This document shows, piece after piece, positions 22,244 to 33,190 of a DNA stretch of 64,000 nucleotides. The notes below the pieces were generated by a model. It was not told where the DNA came from. It made no database searches and was given only the letters and a program-made list of their open reading frames with translations. The stretch covers positions 4,905,304 to 4,969,303 of the forward strand of contig CM053328.1 in NCBI GenBank assembly GCA_028583605.1, in the 5' to 3' direction. The first letter of the stretch is position 1, and every line of letters begins with the position of its first letter. Position numbers and translations under genes: made by a program. The DNA is from Dastarcus helophoroides. Lineage: Eukaryota; Arthropoda; Insecta; Coleoptera; Bothrideridae.

Positions 22244-23073
22244 CGTATTTCGGATTTCGTATATCGTGTTTCGTATTTCGTTATTCGTATTTCGTATTTC
22301 GTATTCCGTATTCCGTATTTCGTATTTCGTATTTCGTATTTCGTATTTCGTATTTCGTATTTCGTATTTCGTGTTTCGTATTTCGTATTTCGTATTTCGT
22401 ATTTCGTATTTCGTATTTCGTATTTCGTATTTCGTATTTCGTATTTCGTATTTCGTATTTCGTATTTCGTATTTCGTATTTCCGTAGTTCGTATTTCGTA
22501 TTTCGTATTTCGTATTTCGTATTTCGTATTTCGTGTTTCGTATTTCGTATTTCGTATTTCGTATTTCGTATTTCGTATTTCGTATTTCGTATTTCGTATT
22601 TCGTATTTCGTATTTCGTATTTCGTATTTCGTATTTCGTATTTCGTATTTCGTATTCCGTATTCCGTATTTCGTATTTCGTATTTCGTATTTCGTATTTC
22701 GTATTTCGTATTTCGTATTTCGTATTTCGTATTTCGTATTTCGTATTTCGTATTTCGTATTTCGTATTTCGTATTTCGTATTTCGTATTTCGTATTTCGT
22801 ATTTCGTATTTCGTATTTCGTATTTCGTATTTCGTATTTCGTATTTCGTATTTCGTATTTCGTATTTCGTATTTCGTATTTCGTATTTCGTATTTCGTAT
22901 TTCGTATTTCGTATTTCGTATTTCGTATTTCGTATTTCGTATTTCGTATTTCGTATTTCGTATTTCGTATTTCGTATTTCGTATTTCGTATTTCGTATTT
23001 CGTATTTCGTATTTCGTATTTCGTATTTCGTATTTCGTATTTCGTATTTCGTATTTCGTATTTCGTATTACGT
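22244..23073 (+). repeat. TATTTCG heptamer array (about 118 units)
   Basis: Very homogeneous TATTTCG units with rare tattccg and tgtttcg variants. Each unit holds a CpG, so the array is a run of over 100 CpGs in AT-rich DNA. Open frames (YFVFRIS repeats) are artefacts. Confidence 0.97.
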
Positions 23074-24358
23074 AAAAAAGTACATTTTGAATGAAAATAT
23101 CATTTTGAGAACAAAAGCCGAATTTTCAAAAAAAACCTTATTTCGAGAGAAAAGATAAAAATTTCAAGAAAAAACGAATTTAGGGAAAAAGTCTAAATTT
23201 TCAGAAACTTTAGGAATTTAGTAAAAATTTCTAAACATTTAGATTGTAAAAGATGGAAAATTAAAAAAAATCCTAAAATAACGGAGTTTCCAGAAAAAAA
23301 GATGACATTTCCAGAAAAAAAAGGTCGATGTTTCGACGGTCGAATATTAAGAAAAAAAATCGAAATTATTCAAAGAAAGTTTGACAGTCGATTTTTATGA
23401 AAAAGGAGAATTTTATAATAAAATGAAAATTTAAGAAAAAAAACGAATCCGAAATTCCGAAAAAGACGTACTTTGGCAAAAAGACCAAATTTCATGAAAA
23501 CAAAAGAAATTTACTACAGAAAGTCAAATTTTGAAAAAAATAGTCTTTTGAGAATAGTTGTCCATGAAAAAGACGAATTTTGAACAGAAAAATCGAAATT
23601 TTAAGAAAAAGGCGAAGTTGAGATTGTTAGAATTATAAAAGATTTCGAAAAGAAGCTTTCGAGAAAAATTTCAAAATAGAAATAAGCGAATGTCAAGCAA
23701 AAAATTTAAATCTACAAAAACAAATTTTGAACCAAAAAATACGAATTTCAAAACAAAAAATAGAAATTTCACAAAAAAAGAATCAACATTTCGAAAGAGA
23801 AGACCAATTTTGAAAAAGTCGTCATTTCCAGAAACACTAAATACCGAATTTCGAGATAAACATGAAAATTTCGAAAAAAAAAAACAATTAAATCTTAAGC
23901 AAAGTATCGGAAAGTTGTGATTTTAGCAAATATTTCAAAAAGTATCTAATGTTAACAACAATAACGAAATTTCGAGAAAAACAAAAAAAGAAAATTTTGA
24001 GAGAATGTCAAATTTTAAGAAAATGGTCGAATTTTGCTAATTAAAGCGAAATTAAAACAAGGATGAATTTTGAAAAACCAACAATTGAAAAAATAGACGA
24101 ATTCCGAGAAAAAATTGAAAATTCGCATAGAATATCACGTTTTGATAGATCTATGAAAAAAAAAAAGAATTTTGAAAACGTCAATAAAAAAGAGACGAAT
24201 TTCGAGGAATGAAATTAAAATTTCCAAGAACGGAAACGAATTATGAAAATAGATCGAGAAAAATATGAAAATTGCGAGAAAAATATCGACATTTCAAGAA
24301 AGAAGACGAAATCTAGTAGAAATCCAAAATATCTTGGAGAATTCAATTTTGTTAAATT
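23074..24358. other. Degenerate A-rich DNA (cgaaatttt type)
   Basis: Imperfect phrases such as aaaaagacgaattttgagaa. No coding or RNA feature seen; the 76-codon frame at 23690 is K/N/F-rich low complexity. Confidence 0.7.
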
Positions 24359-24640
24359 TTGGGTTTTGAAAAATTGAAATACAGAACTTGTCCCCTGAAA
24401 GAAGAAAGCTCTCTGAAGATGACAGCTTGGCTGTCGAAACACGTTAGAGCAACGTTTGTTGTGTCTTTTAATCTTTCTTGGTTTCAGGGGACAAATTCTG
24501 TATTTCAGTTTTTGAAGATAACCAAGGACCAGTCCGTTCCACCAAAAAAAAATTTTTGGGAATTGAAATACAAATCTTGTCCCCTGAAACCAAGAAAGTT
24601 TAACAAACCCAACAAAGGTTGCTCTTTTGCAACCTTTGTT
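24359..24640 (+). repeat. Cluster of dispersed hairpin repeats with inverted junctions
   Basis: A short minus fragment (24362-24400), a full plus copy (about 24404-24540) and a minus fragment (24556-24622). The plus copy pairs GCTCT before CTGAAGA with AGAGC after the hairpin. The last junction is a perfect hairpin: acaaaggttgc (24612-24622) and gcaacctttgt (24629-24639). Confidence 0.85.
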
Positions 24641-24893
24641 TTTGAAAATTCGAAATCGACATTTTTACAGAAGAATTAGAAAATATGAAAATTTTGACAT
24701 ACCGAAATTTTTAAAACAATCAAAATTTTCAAAAAGTCGAAGTTTCCAAAAAGTTTAAATTTTCATAAAGTGGGAGTTTTCAAAAATGAAGAATAAAAAC
24801 AGTTTTGAGAAAGGCATCATTTCGAGAAAATCTTGGAATAGTTAGTCAATTTTTTAAAATACAAATCTTGCCCCTAAATTCCTAAAAAAATGT

Positions 24894-26830
24894 TCAAAAT
24901 TAACAGAAATTGAAATACAAATCTTGTCCCCTGAAACCAAAAACGATTAAGAAACACAACAGAGGTTGTTCAAACGCGTTTCGGTAGCCAAGTTATCATC
25001 TTCAGAGAGATACTGAACTTTTTGAAAAAAGGTTGAAATTTTCATTAGAAATTCCTAAAAAAATGTTCAAAATTAACAGAAATTGAAATACAAATCTTGT
25101 CCCCTGAAACCAAAAACGATTCAGAAACACAACAGAGGTTGCTCTAACGCGTTTCGATAGCCAAGTTATCATCTTCAAAGAGATACTGAACTTTTTGAAA
25201 AAGGGTTGAAATTTTCATTAAAAATTCCTAAAAAAATGTTCAAAACTAACAGAAATTGAAATACAAATCTTGTCCCCTGAAACCAAAAAAGATTAAGAAA
25301 CATAACAGAGGTTGCTCTAACGCGTTTCGATAGGCAAGTTATCATCTTCAGAGAGATTCTGAACTTTTTGAAAAACGATTGAAATTTTCATTAAAAATTC
25401 CTAAAAAAATTTTCAAAATTAACAGAAATTGAAATACAAATCTTGTCCCCTGAAACCAAAAAAGATTAAGAAACACAACAGAGGTTGTTTTAACGCGTTT
25501 CGATAGCCAAGTTCTCATCTTCAGAGACACTGAACTTTTTGAAAAACGGTTGAAATTTTCATTAGAAATTCCTAAAAAAATGTTCAAAATTAACAGAAAT
25601 TGAAATACAAATCTTGTCCCCTGAAACCAAAAACGATTAAGAAACACAACAGAGGTTGTTCAAACGCGTTTCGGTAGCCAAGTTATCATCTTCAGAGAGA
25701 TACTGAACTTTTTGAAAAAAGGTTGAAATTTTCATTAGAAATTCCTAAAAAAATGTTCAAAATTAACAGAAATTGAAATACAAATCTTGTCCCCTGAAAC
25801 CAAAAACGATTCAGAAACACAACAGAGGTTGCTCTAACGCGTTTCGATAGCCAAGTTATCATCTTCAAAGAGATACTGAACTTTTTGAAAAAGGGTTGAA
25901 ATTTTCATTAAAAATTCCTAAAAAAATGTTCAAAATTAACAGAAATTGAAATACAAATCTTGTCCCCTGAAACCAAAAAAGATTAAGAAACATAACAGAG
26001 GTTGCTCTAACGCGTTTCGATAGGCAAGTTATCATCTTCAGAGAGATTCTGAACTTTTTGAAAAACGATTGAAATTTTCATTAAAAATTCCTAAAAAAAT
26101 TTTCAAAATTAACAGAAATTGAAATACAAATCTTGTCCCCTGAAACCAAAAAAGATTAAGAAACACAACAGAGGTTGTTTTAACGCGTTTCGATAGCCAA
26201 GTTCTCATCTTCAGAGACACTGAACTTTTTGAAAAACGGTTGAAATTTTCATTAGAAATTCCTAAAAAAATGTTCAAAATTAACAGAAATTGAAATACAA
26301 ATCTTGTCCCCTGAAACCAAAAACGATTAAGAAACACAACAGAGGTTGTTCAAACGCGTTTCGGTAGCCAAGTTATCATCTTCAGAGAGATACTGAACTT
26401 TTTGAAAAAAGGTTGAAATTTTCATTAGAAATTCCTAAAAAAATGTTCAAAATTAACAGAAATTGAAATACAAATCTTGTCCCCTGAAACCAAAAACGAT
26501 TCAGAAACACAACAGAGGTTGCTCTAACGCGTTTCGATAGCCAAGTTATCATCTTCAAAGAGATACTGAACTTTTTGAAAAAGGGTTGAAGATTCGTTAA
26601 AAATTCCTAAAAAAATGTTCAAAATTAACAGAAATTGAAATACAAATCTTGTCCCCTGAAACCAAAAAATCGTACTCTAACGCGTTTCGATAGCCAAGTT
26701 ATCATCTTCAGTGAGATACTAAACTTTTTGAAAAAGGGTTGAAATTTTCAGTAGAAATTCCTAAAAAAATGTTCAAAATTAACAGAAGTTAAAAAACAAA
26801 TCTTGGTTTCAGGGAACAAGATTTGTAATC
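24894..26830 (-). repeat. 172-bp satellite derived from the hairpin repeat, in 4-monomer higher-order units
   Basis: Eleven monomers start with aattgaaatacaaatcttgt near 24910, 25081, 25256, 25432, 25601, 25771, 25946, 26119, 26291, 26461 and 26634. Each is a minus-strand copy of the dispersed repeat plus a spacer (ttgaaattttcattagaaat). Every fourth monomer is the same subtype; subtype a has ggttgttcaaacgcgtttcg and subtype d gttctcatcttcagagacac. The 690-bp tetramer occurs twice in full and once in part, almost identical between copies; the last monomer is degraded. Confidence 0.92.
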
Positions 26831-27260
26831 CAAATTTTTGCAGATAACCAAGGACCAACAAAATTTTGGGGTAAAAAATGGGAAAATTTTAAGAAACGTC
26901 GAAATTTTTTGGTTGATTTATTTTTGCTTGACTGTTTAAGTCAAAGGAAGACAAGTGCTCCACCATGACGTGTCAGAAAATGTCCAATATTGGGATAAAT
27001 GTCAACATTTTGAGAAACAAGTTGGAATTTTTAGAAAATTGGATTTAAAAAAAAATCTCGAAAACTTTGAAATTTCCGAAGTAAATTTTCTAGTACTTTT
27101 ACCCTTTTACAAGAATTCAGAATTTCCATACTACTTTTTTATCAAAAGTTCGACCAAATTTTGAGGAAGTGGCAAATTTTAATAAACAATTCGAAATTTG
27201 CAGAAATTCGAATTTTAAAAAAGTGGAAATTTTCAAAAAAGGTCGAATTTTGAAAAATTA
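26831..27260. other. Degenerate AT-rich DNA
   Basis: cgaaatttt-type phrases follow a fragment of the hairpin repeat (gcagataaccaaggacca). No gene seen. Confidence 0.6.
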
Positions 27261-29212
27261 GGTTACATGGGATGAGTCAATTTACCAATTACAAATTATA
27301 AGCTAATGTTTTATTACATCAGACACTATTTGTTGACGAACTGCTTCTGGTTGCATGTTATGTTTCAGAGTAATCGCTGTAGTATATCAGATCCATTTTT
27401 CTCATAATTTCAGGTCGTAATATTTATGAGAAGATTAGTACATTATCCGATAGCTAGAAGCGAAATCCAGCATGATAAATTAGTTTTATCCATCATGCTC
27501 TACTGATCATCCAGAAGCAACACATTAGTCCGTTTAAACCCTTTTTGGAACAAGCCAGGATTTATATAGGTGATAATTTTTCACGAGTCCTGCCTCTGCT
27601 GCTGATTTATAAGTCCGTTCGAGAATTTTATTTAAAATCGATACACCTTCTAAAACCTCAGTTTAGAATCTACTGCTTGTTATATATACCAGGTGATTTG
27701 TTAGATTTCCCCTCGGCATTCGTCACATTAAAAACACCGTTACCGTATTTTACAATTTTTACGACTAAAAAATATTACAATTACATACTTAAGCAAGAAT
27801 CCTGTTTTAAAAATACCTAACTGTGTCAGTGTATTACTGGGTAATAAACAATTTGAGACACGCATGAAGTGTTAAATTAATGAAGCAGAAAACTTATTTA
27901 TTAGAGCTTGGTTGATTCGAAAATATCAATTGAGAGGAAAACTGACACATTTTAGCGAAACGAGCCAAGTATAGATGATGGCACGATGTGGTAGAAATAA
28001 TTTATGATGGAAGACTCCTAATTAACAGTGTAAACCGGTGTAAACGCATAATTTCTTCGCTCGATGATCAGTCAAGCAGCTCTTGATATAAAACTCAGAT
28101 ACGTTAATTGATATTTTATCCACGCCATCTTTAATTGTAAAAATTAAAATAATTTAACACCTCGGAAATTCAAAATTAAAATACTTAGAATTTATTGGAA
28201 TTCTAAATACTTGGAATTCTCGTAAATCTAGATTATACCCTTCAAAATCCTTTTCACTAGATTAGACTCTTAAAGGTTCCCTCTTCAGTAGATTAGACCC
28301 TTGAAGATCTAAACCATTCATAACTATTAAACTTTATTAAGAATTAAAAAGCAATAGATTTTAAAAATTCCACAATGTTTCGATAACAATTTGCTAACAC
28401 CGGACCAGGTTTCACGCCAAGGATCTAAACCATGTCCATCTCAGCTCACGTTACTACCCTTAGTTCTAGAAATCTTCCAACTCGACTCACCCTGTCATGA
28501 TGATGCTTCCTGGTACTACTCTAGATGGTCGGACGGAAGCGTCTTTTTCGTTTTCGAAAACGGACACCGCGTAAACATCAAGAGAAGAAATCGAAATTGT
28601 CTCACTAGGACGTGTTCAGCGCGAAATGCAGGCGCGATTCGGATTTCAGAGTTTGTGTACACTGCCAGACTCGACGGCTGTTCGAGAAAGAATGATCGTG
28701 AAGCTTTGAAAGCGTCCGGCTTTTAGCCTGCAAGGAAGAGCCACTTCTTTCAGTTCAGCAGGCGTATGAGTTTTGTATGTGTGCGTGTGATGCACTAAGG
28801 TCGTCCGAGTTTGCATTTTGTGTCAGAAGCTATCATCTAAGACGATGTGCATTTATTATGTCTGGCAATTATCGTAATTCGTGATTTAATAGTCAACTTA
28901 AATGATATGATGATTATGATTAATTATAAAAAGGGGAAATGTTTATTTAAACAAAAAAAAAACTTTTGTTCCCACATCGAAATCTACCATCAAATCAGAT
29001 CTGATTGATTTGTTCGCGTCGTAACAAGATAGATGCAACCCACACGTATAGGGTCCTACGAAATAACGTGAATAGTCTCCTTATTTTAGTCTACACTTTT
29101 GTGCACTGGACACAGTCCTGGCGGGATAAGGGGAGCAGGAGGTGGGTCCCCGCTTCGTTGAAGCCCGGTCCTGTTTAGGAATTCTTTAATTACCTCGTCT
29201 TTTGTTCGCGAT
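27261..29212. other. Single-copy-looking region, no gene recognised
   Basis: Normal-complexity DNA between repeat blocks. The interval 28390-28740 is less AT-rich and holds a 111-codon plus-strand frame (28391-28726). Its translation (Cys- and Arg-containing, with SRWSDGSVFFVFENGHRVN) matches nothing I know. The stretch near 29100-29180 is GC-rich (tcctggcgggataagggg). A lineage-specific exon or regulatory DNA is possible; I cannot support either. Confidence 0.4.
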
Positions 29213-29214
29213 TT

Positions 29215-31420
29215 GTGTTCTTTTCTCAAAATTCCACGTCTAGGTTTCAAACTGGAAAATTATTCGAAATTTCGACTTTTTTTGAAACTCTTTACTTGCC
29301 AGTTTTCAATTCGTAACTTAAAACGTCAGATTCTTCAAAATATTTCGAAATTTTCAGGAGGAGAATTATCAAAATGTGGAAATTACAAAAATTCGAAGAT
29401 TCGAGAAAAAGTCAAAATTTTAAAAAAGATCGAAATTTGATAAAACGTCGACGTTTTCAGGAAATTCTGAAAAAATAACGAAAATTTTAAAAACTTAGAA
29501 TTTTGAAAAATCTAACTTTCCAAACAATCAAATGTTGTAAAAAGATAGTGAAATGAAAAAAAGTTAAATTCTCTTTTACTGAAAATTCCACGTCTGAATT
29601 TCAAATTAAAAAAATTAATCGAAATTTCGACTTTTTTTGAAACTTTCACTTGCCAGATTTCAATTCGCAACTTAAAAGTCAGATTCTTCAAAATATTTCG
29701 AAATTTTCAGGAGGAGAATTATCAAAATGTGGAAATTACAAAATTCGAAGATTCGAGAAAAAGTCAAAATTTTAAAAAAGATCGAAATTTGATAAAACGT
29801 CCACGTTTTCAGGAAATTCTGAATAAAGATCGAAAATTTTAAAAATTTAGAATTTTGAAAAAATCTAACTTTCCAAACAATCAAATGTTGTAAAAAGATA
29901 GTGAAATGAAAAAAGTTAAATTCTCTTTTACTGAAAATTCCACATCTGGATTTCAAATTAAAAAAATTAATCGAAATTGCGACTTTTTTTGAAACTCTTC
30001 ACTTGCCAGCTTTCAATTCGCAACTTAAAACGTCAGATTCTTCAAAATATTTCGGAAATTTCAGGAGGAGAATTATCAAAATGTGGAAATTACAAATATT
30101 CGAAGATTCAAGAAAAAGTCAAAATTTTAAAAAAGGTCGAAATTTGATAAAAGGTCGGCGTTTTCAGGAAATTCTGAAAAAAGATCGAAGCTTTTAAAAA
30201 ACTTAGAATTTTGAAAAAATCCAACTTTCCAAAAATCAAATTTTGTAAACACAAAGTAAAATGAAAAAAAGTTAAATTCTCTATTTCTCAAAATTCCACG
30301 TCTAGATTTCAAACAAGAAAATTGTTCGAAATTTCGACTTTTTTTGAAATTCTTCACTCGCCAGGTTTAAATTGGCAACTTAAAACGTCAGATTCCTTAA
30401 AATATTTTGAAATTCTCAGAAGGAGAATTATCAAAATGTCGCAATTACGAAAATTTGAAGATTCGAGAAAAGGTCAAAATTTTAAAAAGGATCGAAATTT
30501 GATAAAAAGTCGACGATTTCAGGAAATTCTGAATAAAGATCGAAAATTTTAAAAACTTAGAATTTTGAAAAAATATTTCGAAATTTTTAGGAGGAGAATT
30601 ATTCAAAATGTCGAAATTACAAAAATTGGAAGATTCGAGAAAGAGTCAAAATTTTAAAAAAGATCGAAATTTGATAAAAGGTCGACGTTTTCAGGAAATT
30701 CTGAAAAAAAGGTTGAGAATTTTAAAAACCTTGGAATTTTGAACACATCTAACTTTCCAAACAATCAAATGTAAAAACAAAGTGAAATAAAAGAGAGTTA
30801 AATTCTCTTTCCTTCAAAATTCCACGTCGTCTAGATTTCAAACTAGAAAATTAATCGAAATTTCGACTCTTTTTGAAACTCTTCACTTGCCAGCTTTCAA
30901 TTCGGAACTTAAAACGTCAGATTCTTTGAAATATTTTGAAATGTTCAGGAGGAGAATTATCAAAATGTGGAAATTACAAAAATTCGAGAAAAAGTCAAAA
31001 TTTTAAAAGAGATCGAAATTTGATAAAAGGTCGACGTTTTCAGGAAATTCTGAAAAAAAACCGAAGATCTTAAAACACTTGGAATTTTGAAAAAATCCAA
31101 CTTTCAAAAAATTCAATTTTGTAAAAACAAAGTGAAATGAAAGAAAGTTAAATTCTCTTTTCCTCAAAATCCAACGTCTAGATTTCTAACTAGAAAATTA
31201 TTCGAAATTTCGACTTTTTTTGAAAATCTTTACTTGCCAGCTTTCAATTCGCAACTTAAAACGTCAGATTCTTCATAATATTTGGAAATTCTCAGGAAGA
31301 GAATTATTCAAAATGTCGAAATTACAAAAATTCGAAGATTTGAGAAAAAGTCAAAATTTTAAAAGAGATTGAAATTTTGATACACCGTTTCAGAAAAAAA
31401 AGAAATTCTGAAAAAAGATT
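29215..31420 (+). repeat. 355-bp tandem array, about six copies
   Basis: The landmark cttgccag followed by tttcaatt or a variant occurs near 29295, 29650, 30005, 30360, 30888 and 31237. The first four are spaced exactly 355 bp. The 30360-30888 interval holds an extra partial unit (about 173 bp, second half only, around 30570-30740). Each unit also carries aggaggagaattatcaaaat and gtcgacgttttcaggaaatt. Confidence 0.9.
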
Positions 31421-31650
31421 GAAAAATTCTAATTTTTAAAAAGAATTCTTCAGCAATTCTAATTTAATTTAAACTGGAATTTTGAAAAAAGGTCAAAAAT
31501 TTGAAAAAGGTTAAAATTTTTAAAAAATTCGAATTTCCTGACAGAAAATATTCAAAAAAATTTGAAATACTAAAAATGAAATTTTCAGAAATGTTGAAAT
31601 ACCTAAAAAAAAGTAAATTTTTAATGAAGACATTATTTAAAAAATCAAAA

Positions 31651-33190
31651 TACGTTCCAAAAGGACCTTAGCGTGGAGCACAATTAAAGTGTATCATGTG
31701 GCATATCAAATGAAAGAGCGTAACGCGTCGAACAAGTAGAAAATAACGAAAAGTGCCAAAAGGTCCTTAATAGTGGACATAATTCAAGTGTAGCATGCGA
31801 CATATCAAATGAAAGAGCGAAACGCGTCGAACAAGTAGAAAGTAACGAAAAGTGCCAAAAGGTCCTTAATAGTGTAGCATGTGACATATCAAATGAAAGA
31901 GGGTAACGCGTCGAACAAGCAGACAGTAACAAAAAATGCCAAATAGGCCTTAGTAGCGGACATAATTCAAGTGTAGCATGTGACGTGTCGAATAAAAGAG
32001 CGTCATGCGTCAAACAAGTAGAAAGTAACGAAAAATGCCAAAAGGGCCTTAGTAGCGGACATAGTTCAAGTGTAGCATGTGACATATCAAATGAAAGAGC
32101 GTAACGCGTCCAACAAGTAGAAAGTAACGAAAAGTGCCAAAAGGGCCTTAGTAGTTGACATAATTCAAGTGTAGCATGTGACATATCAAATGAAAGAGCG
32201 TAACGCGTCGAACAAGTAGAAAGTAACGAAAAGTGCCAAAAGGACCTTAGTAGTTGAGATAATTTAAGTGCAGCATGCGACATATCAAATGAAAGAGCGT
32301 AACGCGTCGAACAAGTAGAAAGTAACGAAAAGTTCCAAAAGGGCCTTAGTAGTTGACATAATTCAAGGGTAACATGTGACATCAAATGAAAGAGCGTAAC
32401 GCGTCGAACAATTAAATAGTGACGAAAAGTGCCAAAAGGGCCTTAGTAGCGAACATAATTCAAGTGTAGCATGTGACGTGTCAAATAAAAGAGCGTAATG
32501 CATCGAACAAGTAGAAAGTAACGAAAAATGCCAAAAGGGCCTTAGTAGCGGACATAGTTCAAGTGTAGCATGTGACACATCAAATGAAAGAGCGTAACGC
32601 GTCGAACAAGTAGAAAGTAACGAAAAGTGCCAAAAGGGCCTTAGTAGTTGACATAATTCATGTATAGCATGTGACATATCAAATAAAAGAGCGTAACGCA
32701 TTGAACAAGTAAAAAGTAATGAAAAGTGCCAAAAGGGCCTTAGTAGTTGAGATAATTTAAGTGCAGCATGTGACGTGTCAAATAAAAGAGCGTAATGCGT
32801 CGAACAAGTAGAAAGTAACGAAAAATGCCAAAAGGGCCTTAGTAGCGGACATAATTCAAGGGTAGCGTGTGACATATCAAATCAAAGAGCGTAACGCATT
32901 GAACAAGTAGAAAGTAACGAAAAGTGCCAAAAGGGCCTTAATAGTTGACATAATTCAAGGGTAGCATGTGACATATCAAATAAAAGAGCGTAACGCGTCG
33001 AACAAGTAGAAAGTAACGAAAAGTGCCAAAAGGGCCTTAGTAGTTGACATAATTCAAGTGTGGCATGTGACCTATCAAATGAAAGAGCTCATTGAGTAGT
33101 ACAATAAGGCGGTAACGAAAATCGCCCAAAGAGACACTTTTGAAGACCAGTATGTGACATATTAAATAAAAGGGCGTAACGCTCAGACAG
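31651..33190 (-). repeat. 99-bp tandem array, about 15 copies
   Basis: Units contain ccaaaagggccttagtag, gtagcatgtgacatatcaaa and gcgtaacgcgtcgaacaag. Consecutive units at 32041, 32140 and 32239 are 99 bp apart. Because 99 is divisible by three, the minus strand keeps frames of 233 and 170 codons open, each a repeat of 33 residues (LLRPFWHFSLLSTCSTRYAL is part of it). Some units are shorter and break frame. The flanks give no start context or splice sites, so I call it a satellite. Confidence 0.9.

Noticed and set aside
20386..23158. Open frames of 180-458 codons rich in YFVF, FCIL and FRIS repeats
   Set aside because: They are translations of heptamer arrays; all plus frames are open because the units contain no stop codon.
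25348..26337. Two identical 99-codon minus frames 690 bp apart as duplicated genes
   Set aside because: They coincide with the 4-monomer higher-order unit of a non-coding satellite.
24894..26830. CRISPR array
   Set aside because: Repeats and spacers are both conserved between units, the unit is 172 bp, and the DNA is eukaryotic.
28391..28726. 111-codon frame as a protein-coding gene
   Set aside because: Best composition among unknown frames, but no family similarity, no splice or promoter support, and the minus strand is equally open in parts.
31684..32875. 233- and 170-codon minus frames as a repeat-protein gene
   Set aside because: Explained by a 99-bp satellite with unit length divisible by three; some units break the frame and no gene context exists. 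Kept only as a low-interest test.
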